Part shown: positions 23,701 to 35,700 of the stretch, in pieces
Position numbering within the stretch: position 1 is the stretch's first letter
Layout of the letters: each line of letters opens with the position of its first letter
NCBI RefSeq assembly: GCF_000208865.1
Contig: NC_018395.1
Span: forward strand, 279,920-343,919
Length of the DNA stretch: 64,000 nt
Direction: 5' to 3'
Source: Neospora caninum Liverpool
Lineage: Eukaryota; Apicomplexa; Conoidasida; Eucoccidiorida; Sarcocystidae
Notes under the pieces: model-generated
Told to the model about the DNA's origin: nothing
Databases searched by the model: none
The model's input: the letters and a program-made list of their open reading frames with translations, nothing else
Made by a program: the position numbers and the translations under genes

Positions 23701-26700
23701 CTTCTCAGTCGAGACTGGAGGGGCTTCCAGTGATCAAGGTTCCCACTTGTCTGTGTTGGAAGAGGAGAGACGGCTCGCGAAAGAGTTGCGTGGGGTGCAA
23801 CGGGAAACGCGAGGGCCAACGTCCCCGCCCGCGCGTCTTCTCGCGGATTCTCCTCTTCTCTCCGCTGAGGCGGCTTCGCTCTCCGATCCGCGACTCGCGC
23901 CTCCCGGGCGGGCAGTCTTTCGAGATTCGTCTCTCGAAGGGCGCGAAGCCCAGATTTTGGAAGCGGAGGACAGGCTGTCGTCCGCCGGGTCGTCTCAGCC
24001 CGCCTCCGGTGCCGAGGCGCCAGGCACGCCCCGTCAGGCGTCGCAGACGCCAGGAAAGACAGGAGTCGTGCTCGGGTTCGCTGCCTCTGAACCTCTGGCT
24101 GCTCTTGACCTGCGCGACAGTGGACGCGAAGAAGAGAGAGCGACGGTTGAGCGCGGCGCAGGCAGCGGCATTCGGACGCCGAAGAGTCAGCACGAGACTC
24201 CGGAGACGCATGAAGCGCACGAGAGTGGACAGGTGGGCTCCAGTGCGTGGTCCACTGTCTCAGCTGCTGCGCCGCCTGTTGCTTTGTTTGCGGCGTCGTC
24301 CTCGTCGATTGTGCCCCACCACGCGACGGGGTCGGCCGCGTCGCGGGGGCAACGCGAGGAGAGCAGCCGAGGGCAGCCCGGAGACGCGCCCGAGAGCCGC
24401 CTCTCTTCTCCGCCTTCGTCGCTCCTCGAGGACCGGGAGCGAGGCGGCCGCAGAGAAGGCGACAAGCGCGCGCTCCAGAGCCTCATTGTGCTGTCCATCA
24501 CGGGCGACTTGTACCACGTGACGACGAACGGATCGTTTGTTTGGCAGCGGAGTCTCGGCTCTTCCCTGGCGACTGCGTTCGACCTGGAGCCTCTGTCGAC
24601 TTCCTCCGATGACGAGCCGCGACTCGAGCGAGGGGCGTCTTCGCAGGGGCGAGGAGACAGGGGCGAGGCGCACAGAGCAAAGAGTCCTGGAGAGAACGTG
24701 GGCGAGGGTCAGGACCGGAACGGGGGGAAGGTCAACGTGGAGGGGAAAGCGACCAGTGAACTCGCGCAGACGGGGCTAGGCCGCAGGCTGTTGCCTGCGC
24801 ACGACGGCAGTCTCTTCTTTCTCGACGACGACGGATCGCTCACGGCTCTCCACGTGAGCATCCCCGAAGTCGTCAACCACCTCCCCTTCCAGGCGCCTCT
24901 CTTTCCCCACGTCTATTTCACTGGCGAGCGCGAAGTGCGTGTGACGGCGCTCGACCTCGAGACGGGCCAGCCTATCGCGGGGCGCCGGAGGCCGGTACCC
25001 CGCGGGAAGTTCGCAAAGCGGCGCGGCCGCAGAGACGCGCGGGGGCGCCGAGCCCGCAGGGCGCACGCGCGGGACGCGCAGCGACAGGAAGGACGCGACA
25101 AGCTGGCGGCCCGCGAAGAAGTCCACGTCCTCGACGACGGCTCGCGGCGGGTCCGCAGAGACCGCAGTCGAGAGCAACCCTTCGTGTTTGAAAGCCTGTC
25201 GCTCGCGCCAAGAGCCGACGACATCGAGGAGACCAAGCCGCAGGAGACGCAGGAGACTTCGGACGAAGACAGCGAAGAAGAGTCCGAAGACGAGCCCCGG
25301 CAACTCCAGTTCGGCGTGACTGTCTGGAGGCTCTGGGCGGTCGACAACAAAACGCACACAACTCAGTAGGTCAACTGGACAGCCACACCGCTTTCCTGAA
25401 CGCCGCTGCGTGTGTGCAAGACCCGTGAACGCTCACCGTTGCTCAGCTGCATGCATCAGACAGAGGGCGCAGGGGACTGCCTGTGTTTGAGGGACTGCCT
25501 GTGCGTGAGGGACTGTGTGTGTGAGGGACGAAGAAGGGAGTACGGCCGAATGGTCCTTGGGAGCAGGAGCACGGCTTCCAGCTCTACGCACGTGCGGTGC
25601 CTGCACAGGGGTGTCCGGCGAGTGCGCGCGGGTCCGAGACGCTCTGAGCGCGGGGTTTGCACGGGCGAGGCTGGTGGGGGGCAGGTTTTCCAGTGCCGCT
25701 TTCCGCGCTTGCTTTTTGGTCTGTGCTTTCCGCAGGTGGGGACTTAAGTGGGTGGAGGTCGACGCGCTGGGCTCCCTGGCGGGGCCTGGTGCAACTCCGA
25801 GCTCGATGGTTGCGCATTTGCGGAACATTCTTCGCGTGGACGACGACAAGTTGTATCTTCTCCCGTCGCCCTCTTTCTCCTCGCCGTTGGGGCGCGTGTC
25901 GGAGGCGAAGCCTGCAAACGCAAGGTCGGGGCCAGAGAGGTCGCGAGACTGGGCGTTTGCCGGTGGCGCGTCCGCGGCGACTCCCGAGGAAGAGCGGCTG
26001 ACTCAACTCCACGGCGCCCGTCCGTCGGCTGCGTCCTTCCCGCCCTCCTTCGCGCCCTTCACGTCGACCTCGACTCAGACCTCGGCGCCTCTCTTCCTCA
26101 AATTTCCTGCACCAATTGCGGCAGTGTACGTGGTGGGGCCGCCAGGCGGCGAGGCCGAGAGGGTGTTCGAGGCTGCGGCTCCTGCAAGAAGCGAGGGCGA
26201 GGAAAGCATCTCCCAAGACTCCCGCGTCGTCGTTCTCTCGGAGCATGAGGACGGAGGCGAGAACGGGCCGCGCGCCGCTGCGGAGCGCGTTCGGCCGTGG
26301 GGCGGAGACGCGGGAGACACAGGGCGGACCGGAGACACAGGACGGAGACAGCGCGGCCCCGCGAAGTCTCGCCGAAAGGCCGGGACAGTTGCCCCTCTGG
26401 TCACCTTGGAATGCATCGTCCGGCAGTGGGGAGGAGGCGCGTCAGCTCTTCCTTTCGCCTACGTCCCGTCCCACCATCACGCTGTGCGAGGGGACCGAGA
26501 AGGCTTTCCGTCCTTTCCTTCCTTCGCGTTTCCGTACCCGCCCCCGAACGCCGCGCACGCCTACGCCTCGCTTTTGCTCCCGTCGATGCGGGGACTGGGC
26601 GGCCCTGCGCCCTCCCTGGCCTCTCATCCGCTTCCGCCGGGGGCCTCGGGGCTCCTGCTGCCTGCGAATCGGCAGGGCCCGGGATTCGACGCCCTCGTGC

Positions 26701-29700
26701 TGCGAGACCGGAAGAGCAGAGAAGTTGCGTTGCCCGCGCCGCCAGCCGTGAACTACTTGGAAGACTTGAAGGATCCGCCGGGCGAGGACGCGCATGCAGG
26801 CGGTCAAATTCAAGAGGCGGGGAAAGGCCGAGTCCAGGCGTCTGGGGACGGCGGGCGATCCCACAGTCTTCTGCCGCCGTTTTCTCTGCCCACGTCCCTT
26901 GCGTCGTCTTCCCTCGTCCCCACCGAGGATCGCTCCCCCCTCTCCGCTGCGTTTTCTTCCGTGTCTTCGTTTTCTTCCGCACCCTCGGCGGCGCGTGCAG
27001 CCGGCAGTCAGGGCGTCGTCTCGCCGTACATGTTGCACAACTTCCGCGCCCCGGCGCCGGTCCAGCCCGTCCGGCTCTCCCACCCCGACGCGTTTTCTTC
27101 GCAGGTGACGCTCTCGGGCGACTGGGGGAGCTCCGAATTCTCTCTCGATTCGCGTCTCCAGACAGAAGGAAGCGGCGAGGGGCAGAAGCAGACGCGGGGC
27201 GAAGGCTTCGGCGAGGAAGAGCGCGGCGACAGCGGGTCACTCGCTGCTCTTCCGGACAGACAGGGGCTCAGTGCAAATAGGGCGAGAGGCGAGAGAGAGA
27301 CAGCCGGGAAACACAGCTTGCTTTCTCCTCCACTGGGAGAGGAAGGCTGCCGAGACGGGGGGGAGCAGCGCGATTCGGACCCGCAAGGCGTGCCGGAGGA
27401 GGAACAGAAGGGAAAAGAGGCACAAACGAAGACAGCCACGGCTGCATGGAGCAGCGTCGAGCGGTCGAACGCCGCCCCGCGATTCGATCACCAAGAGGAA
27501 CGCGCGCCCTCGCAGACTGTCGGGGGTGGAGCCCTACCCGACGACCACGGGACGCTCGCGCCGCCCCTGTACGGGGTTCCGCCCTCTCAGCTTCCGGCTT
27601 TGTATGGAGCCTTCGACGCGGCTCCACTCTCATTTAATCCCGTCCTCTCGCCTGTTCTCTCTATGCTGCGGCGGTGGGTAGGCAGGCTGGCCCGGCCCTC
27701 GTCGCGCTTCTTCTCGCTTCCTCTTCTCTCTCCTAGGTTCGACGGTGTCGACCGGGACGCCTCGCCCTTGCGACCCGAGGACAGCGTCGCTGCGAACGCA
27801 CGGAGACAAACGGAGGAGACAGACCAGGCGACCGTGTGTGGGGTGGAAGACCGTGAGGCGGCGCCGCGCAGCTCCGCCCTGTTCTTCCCCTCTGCTTCCC
27901 TGAACTTCTTATCGCCCGCCTCGCCTCGCTGGCTCACCCCACACGCGCAGGCTCCTCCGAACTACGTCGTGTCGCTGCGACCGGAGACACGGCGAGGCGA
28001 CCGCCGCGAGTGTGGGGCAGCGGGGCGCCGAGGGGCCTCTTCCTTTGAGGGCGGGCCCGAGCCGCAGGCGTCTCCCGAGGCGCCGGCCTCGTGGGATCAG
28101 GATCCGCTCCTCGCTGCAAGCTGGACGACGCGAATTCTCTTCCTCCTCGCCGCCGCATCTTCGGTGCTCGTCTTTCTTCGCTTCCGAGGCGTTCTCTCTG
28201 GCGCGCTGGCCGGGGTTGTCGCTGTCGTCTCCGTCGCCGGAGGGCGGCACATGTGGCGACAGTACACCCGTTTCCTCCTTCTTCTCCCTCCACATCTGCG
28301 ATCCCTCGCGCCCTACTCCGAGGAAGACGGACTCGACGCGGAAGAAGAGCGAGAAGGGGACGCTTCTGTCGGGCGTTGCCCGATGGGAATGCAGCCAATG
28401 GAGGCAGAGGAGAGACGTAGGGCAGGGCCGAAGGGAAACGAGGAAAGCCGCCACTCCAGTGGGGGTGCGGCGCGCCCCGGGGCGTGGAGCGGCTCTTCCG
28501 ATCCGGTCCCGCTTTCTCGCCCTCCTTCTCTCCCTCTTCCTTCGCCGGTTTGGGGGACACCGCTGACTTCCAACACGCCCGGGACCAAACATCTCGAATC
28601 TGAGCATTTCCCAGCCTCGCCCGTCGGCGCGAGCGCACAGAGTGTTTTGTCTCCGGCGGCGCGCGCCCTCGAGGCCCGGGAGGCTCCAGGCGGGCGCTAC
28701 GCTAGTTGGGCTTTTTCCGGCGACGAGACGGGTCTCGGGCCCGCTGACGGGGCGGGGCCCAGTCGTCGGACCATGAGTGCGACCGCGTGGACAAGCGAGC
28801 GTCCAGGTCGCGGGGAGGCGTTGCCGTTGGAAGACGACCAGAGATGTCAGGACCGTAAATTTGAGGGGGGCTCAGCTTCTCGCGGGGCGACAGAGCCAGC
28901 ACCTCTGCCTGCCCTGACAGGGGACTTGGCGGACGACATGAAGAGACTCGCGATGGCTTTGGAGAGCAGAGCGAGAAACCACGACGGCGGCCCGGAAGGC
29001 GAGAGCCGAGGAGACAGTGGCAACCAAACGCCCATGTACAGCTGTCGAACGGCGTCGTCTGCGTCGCTGTCATCCCAGGAAGAGAGCGAGCGGCAGAACG
29101 GACGCGAACCCTTCGGAGACACGCCAGGCCGGGGGCCCGCAACGGCGGCGGGGTCCGGTCTCCAGATTCCTGGTGGAGACGATCCTTTCCTCCGTCCGTC
29201 TCTCCGCCCAGGCCGCGCCGTGGAACAGCCTTCTCGAGGGACAGCAGAACGCGAGGGCCTGGGCGACGGCCCTGGGGCTGCCGGGCACCCGCTGCCGTCT
29301 GGCGAGTTTGGGGTCTCCGCGTCGGGCTCCGACCTTGCTGCGGTCGCGCCTCCGCCAGGCGCGCTGAGGCTGTTGCCCCGGGAAGGCCAGGCGCGGAGGA
29401 GTTCGGACTCGCCCGTCCTCCAGACTTTGTCGCTGTTTGCGTTCCCGGGGCAGGGCGACGTCCGGTTTTACCGGAAAGGCAGCTCAGCAGCTGCAAGCAA
29501 CGGGGGGGCTGTAGAGTCTTCGTTTGTCGCGACGTCAGACGAGAAAACGCAGCAGAGCGCCCGTCTCCCGTCACACGGGCTGTCGGGGTCTTCCGCGGTG
29601 GACGTTCCAAGCGATGATTTTGCGCCGCAGTCGCCTTTGGCGGTTTCTTCTTCTCGCTCCACCGGCGAGCGAAAGTACCGTGCGCGAGCCCCGTCGTCAC

Positions 29701-32700
29701 CGTGGGAACTGACAGGAGACCGGGTGCAGAGCTCGCCGTTCATGGCAGGGATCCGCGCTCGGGACGTCGACGCGGCCTCGATTCTCCCGCAGCCTCTGGA
29801 ACCCGCGGGGCTTCCCAGCCCTCTGCCTGCGTTGCCGGACAGGGCGGACGCGTGGCGCGGCGCTCGCGGGGAGACAGGCTTGCTTCCGGGAAGGGCCGGA
29901 GCGCCAGGAGACATCCACCGGAGCGGATTCGGGGGGGCCGTCGAGGGGCGAGGCGGGCGCGCCCTGGGGGCCGGGGAGGACTCCTGGGAGCTCAGGGGTC
30001 CTAGGAGCGCAGAAGGCGACGAAGAGCGGCGGGGAGTGAGCGAGCACGACGATGCGTCGGCCTTGGGTTCCGGCGGGAATCAGGGAGGCGAGAGACAAGT
30101 TGAGAGGCAGACCGCCACTCCCATCTACCTCCCTGGAGGCCGCATGGGAGGCGGCTCCACCGGGGAGAGTTTCAGCACAGAAGAGTGGCAGAGACTCATG
30201 TTCCGACGAGCAGGCCGACGATGCAACTCTGTGGGCCAGCTGACAGCGTATGGCGGGGGACACTTGACGAGAGGCGACGGGACCTTTCCCCGTGCGGGTT
30301 TGCCGAACCCCGTGCATCCTGCCCCGTCTTCCGCGGTCCCCGTCGCCGAGGCGGGGTTGACGCCTCAGAGCGATGTCCTCCCGGTCCGGCCTGGGGCCGC
30401 GGTCCTTTCGCCTCGCTCGCGAGTGCTGATGGACGATGAGAGACTCGAGAACAGTGGGCTGAGTTTAATTCGGCAAGAGGCGGCGAGGCTGCTTGCGGCC
30501 CAAGCTTCAGGCGAGTTGCCTCATCCTGGCAAAGACGTCGACTCCGCTTCCTCCAGTTCGCCCTCAGTGAGAGCTTCGCCGTCTCCACCTGCGACCGCTC
30601 CTCTTCTTCCCGCGGCCGTTCACGAGGCGACTCAGGATATCCACGCCGTCAGTCTGCCGCCGGGAGGAGACGCCGAGGAACGTGCGGGCCCAGAGAATGG
30701 AGGCCAGGCGCACGCCTCAGTCGCGCAGTCTCCGACCATGCACCCTTCGCCGATCGGACGCCCCGGAGGCTTCGCCCTCAACGTGGACGAGGCACGCAGA
30801 GGGTTGCGGTCGCACGCCGAGGCCCTAAAGGCGCTGGAGGCACTCTCCGGTGTCACGACAGCGTACGTCGGAAGCGCTGCAGGCAGCGTAGAGTCTTCGT
30901 CGAGCAGCGCGACCGGATCGATTCCCACCGCGGGAAACGACGTCGCTGGCCTCCTCGGTCCTTCCGGACTGCCTCTCACGAGCGCCGCCAGGCTGCTGTT
31001 GGAAGCGGGGGGAGACCCCACTCGCGTCGAGCAGGACGGCAAACCGCTCAGAGTCGGCGGCGCGGGGACGCAGGAAGCCCTCGCGGCCGCGGGCGCAGCG
31101 CGTCGGGGCGACGGCGGGCTCCGACCCACGGGTGCTAACGGAGGGACAGAGACCAGGGAAACGGAAACGGGTTCTGTGGAAACTGCCGAGTGTGAAGAGG
31201 CAACCGCGGCGGCGCTGCCGCCGCCTGCCGCGCTGCCAGTTGACGGGGCTGGAGCGACCGACGTCGGCGTCGTTCGGGCGGGGCCGAACGTTCCCCAGGT
31301 CGCCGTCGTGGCGCCGTCGTCCCCAGTGCCGACCAAGATCGACCGCGGCATTCCGCCGGACTCGAGTCTAGCCAAGCTGCTGGAAAACGGACGCTTCGAA
31401 CGGACCTTCAGCATTCAGAAACTCGTCGGCCAGGGCGGCTTCGGCGTCGTCTATCAGGTAAGGGAATCGACGAAATGTTCAGGACAGTGCCCAAGACAGG
31501 TGCACCGGACGGGCGGTGTACATACACCCGAGGCTGGTAGTACCCGCGACTGGGCATGTACACGTGCATGTACACCGGGAGTGTGCGTGCAGCCACTGGG
31601 GCTGTTTGTGGGATGCTGGGTCCACATCGGCCTCCGGATCGGCGGGTTCTAAGCTGAACCGGGACGTGGAAGCGGTCTCGGACTTTTCTGGTCGGGTCCA
31701 TTTTTGTGTTCAGGTGCGCCATCTCTTGGAGCCGGGCCATCCAATCTACGCCGTGAAACTCATCCTGCTGCGTCTTTCCTTGAGTGAAGATATCTCGCTT
31801 CGCAGGGATTTCCGCGAAGTAGCCGCCAACCGGGACCTCTACTCCAAGCACGTCGTCCGGTAGGCTTCAGAAAACGGCAGTGTGTGTGTGTGTGCTGTCT
31901 TTTTCTTCCTTGCGTCCTTCGGAAATGCGTCGATCAGCGGCACTGCGACGTGTCTCCCTCTCTCTGCCCGCGTATAGTGTGGATGCGCAGTTTCATGTCG
32001 GCTCTTTCCAGCTAAACGAGCTTGCCTTTAGAACCGCCTATCCGTCTACCTCTCTCCTCGCTGCGTTCGACGCGTGCGTTTGACGCGTGCGCTCGACGTG
32101 TGGGTTCGACGTGCGCGTTCGGCGCGTTTCACTCTCTTCACTCCGGTCGCACGCCACCCCTCGTGTCCGGTTTCTCCGATTCCAGTCCCTCAACAGAGGA
32201 GTCCTGCGTCTCCTTATCTCTGTTTCCAGCTACTACACGTGGTGGTGTGAAGAGCCGCGTTTCCTCCCAGTCGAGTCGCTCGGAGGCAGCCGCGGGGCGT
32301 TGACCGATCGCCGCGTGGACAGCTCTTCAGCAGTCTGCGACTCGGGCCCTCCGGCGTCTGCGGGCGTCACCACGTTGAGCATCTCGCCGGTGCAACAGGA
32401 CAGCGCGCGTTTGTCGAGCAGTCACTGGACCGGGCGGGACGGACGAGAGGCGCTGCCACGAACGAGGGCGAACCGTCGCGCACTTTGCGAGGCCTCTGGG
32501 AAGGACGCGGGGCGAGGACGCGGGCGTGACCAGTTGTCCTCGAACTTCCTGGCGTACTACCAGCGGGAAGAGTACAAAAGGCTCGCAGGTCGTCGCGGGC
32601 GACAAACACCGAATCAGGTGACGGTCGACGTCGATGGATATCCAATGGAGTCTTCCGCCAAGGCTGCCCGAGGCTGGAGCTCGAGCGACGCCACCAGCCT

Positions 32701-35700
32701 TGCCAGTACGAGCACCCGACGGCGCGGAACGGCTGAGGGAGATGAACTCATCGCCAGGTCACAGGTGCGTCTGCAAAGAAAGACAAGGCGGGGCCTAAAA
32801 TGCCTGATCCGTGTCCAGCGTGAAGCCGAAGTCGCCGGCGGCTGGTGACTGGCGCCTGCTTGCCTTGAAGCGCACAGCCACGATTCGTGTCTGTCGTTTG
32901 TTTGTCGCTTCTCGTGCGGCCGAATTCGCGTGTCTTCGCGGCGAAGCGGATAGGACTCTTTCACGTCGAAACTGCATGCGGTCGCTTGCGTCTCTCTGCG
33001 CTTGGTGCAGAATTCTCGCCCGTCTTTGGAAGCCAGAGACGAGGTGCTGGAGCGGCGGCGCCGTGGTTCGTTCCCTGTCGTGTCTTCGCGGTGCATGCGC
33101 GACGGGACTCTCTTGTCCGCGGATCTCCGAGAAGACTCTGTGGGGTCCTCCGACGCTTCCGAGTCGCCAGTGCGGAGTGCGTCGGCCGACGAACGTTTCT
33201 CGAGGGAGGACGGCAGCGAGAGAAGTCGCCGCTCGTCTCTGCCCGATCCTGTCCCGTCCGCCAGCTCGTACCGAGACCAGCGAAGGCGTTCGAAAGGCGA
33301 GAATCCCCGCCCGCGCCGCTCTTCCTTGTTCTCTCCTGGCCAGTCAGAGCGCGTACGCAGGCGCGCGACCGACCTCGGAGGCGACGTGCGAGCCGAGCGA
33401 GGCCGACGAGGATCGGACAGCTCCTGCACATCGGAGGGTAACGCAGACCTTTCGTCTTGGTGTTCACGCTGTGACAAGCAGAGGGCGGGGCGGCCGCAGT
33501 CGGTTCCCTCTGCGACGAAGCGCAGGCGAGCGTTCTCGATTCCGGCTTTGAAGGAGCGCCAGGAGGACAAGGAAGACGAATCCTTTCCCTTTTGGTTTTT
33601 CGAAGAAGACGAGGACACCTTCTTGGGCCACGGCCGGAACGAGGAAACGAACGGCGGGCGTCCCGCGGGCGCACGCACGCGCGCGCACCGGCTTCTCTGC
33701 TTCTCGGGCGACTCGTTCTCCGACGCGGAGTGTACATACACCAATGCGGGTCCAGACGCGTTCTGGGGCGACGCGCGCGCGGGGCCGCGGTCCCTGGAGG
33801 CCGCGCCCGGGTGTACCTGCCGGTGGACGAGTGGCGAGGAGACAGACGGCGCGGGTGAGAACGGGAAGAGGGAGAGACCGGCAGGAGCGCGAGACGCGGC
33901 GAAGCGCAGAGGGAACAAGCGAGAAGGTCGCGAGAGGCGCGGGAAAGAGGAGACGCGAAATGCGGAGCGGGCGAAGGAGACGCTGCGTGCGCGTGCGCAA
34001 GAGTGGAGCGGACCCGATGTCTCCTTCGACATGAATTGTTACCTGAACACGCAAGAGCGAGACATGATTATCTTCGAGGATGGAAACAGCACAGAGTCGC
34101 ATCCCTCGGCCGCTTCCGGATCCCACGGCCCTGGCGCGTCTCTCGGAAACCAAGGCAGACTGTCGCCGTCCACGAAAGGACGCGCCTGCGGTGTCTCCGG
34201 GGGCAAGCGGATACCGGAAGGCAAAGCGAAGACGGAGGGTTCTCTCGGCAGAAGGGAAGGACGCACGCGAAAAGATCTGCTCGAGGCGTTCCCAGCGGAA
34301 CTCGCGAAGGTGAAGCGCAATGGTCTAGAACCCCCCGCGAAGGAAACGCTGTATCCGGTCGTCCTTCTCATCCAGATGGAAATGTGCAACGGCGTCACGC
34401 TGCGCGAGTGGCTGGAGAGGTGAGGCGCCTCTTCTCTGCTTTCCCTGCCTTTCTTTGTCCTCCCTGTCGTGTGGCGGTCGCGACGCGTGTGCGGGGGGAA
34501 CGTCTCGCTTCGCCCTCGCGTCTCGCTTCGCCCTCCTTTTTCTGTTCGGTTTCGGTTTTCGGCCGTGCAGCTCCACCGCCCCTCTGGTCTCGCCGTTTTG
34601 CGCGGCTTGGGCACTCGCGTGCCGAGTCCTCTCTCTCTCTCTCGGTCCGGTCCCGTTTTCTGCGTTTCGTCTGTGGCGCCACCTGTCGGCTCCTGTCTGT
34701 GTCTCTGGGCGGTGCGGATCGGCCGCGCTTCTCGGGGCGTCTCGTGTTTTCTTCCTCGCGGACTGCCCCAGCGCGCGAGCCGCATCTGGGGACTGCGCTC
34801 GACGGCTTGTCTGTCGCGTTCCTTTGCGTTCTCCCCAGGAAGGACAGAAGCACAGTCGCCATGGGCTTTGTCCCCAGCAACAAAAACCGATGGCACTCCA
34901 TGGAACTCGAACTCTTCAAGCAGCTCATGAAGGGGATTCGCGACATCCATGAAAGGTAGGGAAAATCACGAAGCTCCAAGGGGGAGCAAGAGAGACAGGC
35001 AGAGACCGAGAGGCCAGTGCAGGGAGGCAGAGTCCCGGTGAAGCAGATGTGTATAGATGGGTAGACGAGAGCATTCAAGAGAGCACGAGAGGGTCGGGAA
35101 ACGCGATCGCTTAGACCGCGAGCGGCTGCGATAAGCGACGACGGAAACAGCCACACAGTGCGTTTCTGAAGCACTTAACTGCCGTGCGCAGATTGACCCG
35201 TGTGTCCTGGACATCCTTTGAGCTCGATTCTGTTCTCTTGTGTGCAGAGGCATTGTGCATCGCGATCTGAAGCCCGAGAACATCTTCGTGGATCCCAACA
35301 CCCTGGTTCTGAAGATCGTCGACTTTGGTTTGGCGAAATTCATTCAAAGAGAAAACACAACCGGCAGCGCGGCAGCGGGAGGGCCGTCTGCGACCGGCGC
35401 TGTGGAGGCTCTGGGAGTCTCTGCGGTGCCAGGCGAAGGCCACGAGATGGCTGGGGACAGACATCGAGAGAAACAGAGACAGAAAATCAAGGGACTCCTC
35501 GCGAGAGCACGCCGCATGGGCAAGAATATGGAAATGGTAAGTCACGTATAGCCGATATATATATATATATATATAGGTATATATAGGTATATGTGGGTAT
35601 ATTTTTTAAAACTCCAGGGCATGCGGAAAGGTATACAAATGGTACGTACCTCTTGCCATGAATACAACGGCATATGGATCAAACGTGCAACGTGAAGACG

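Noticed and set aside
23187..24521. 444-codon plus-strand frame inside kinase exon 1
   Set aside because: Arg/Ser/Pro-rich shadow frame of the kinase exon, no recognisable domain. The kinase frame covers the interval and is longer and phase-linked to later exons.
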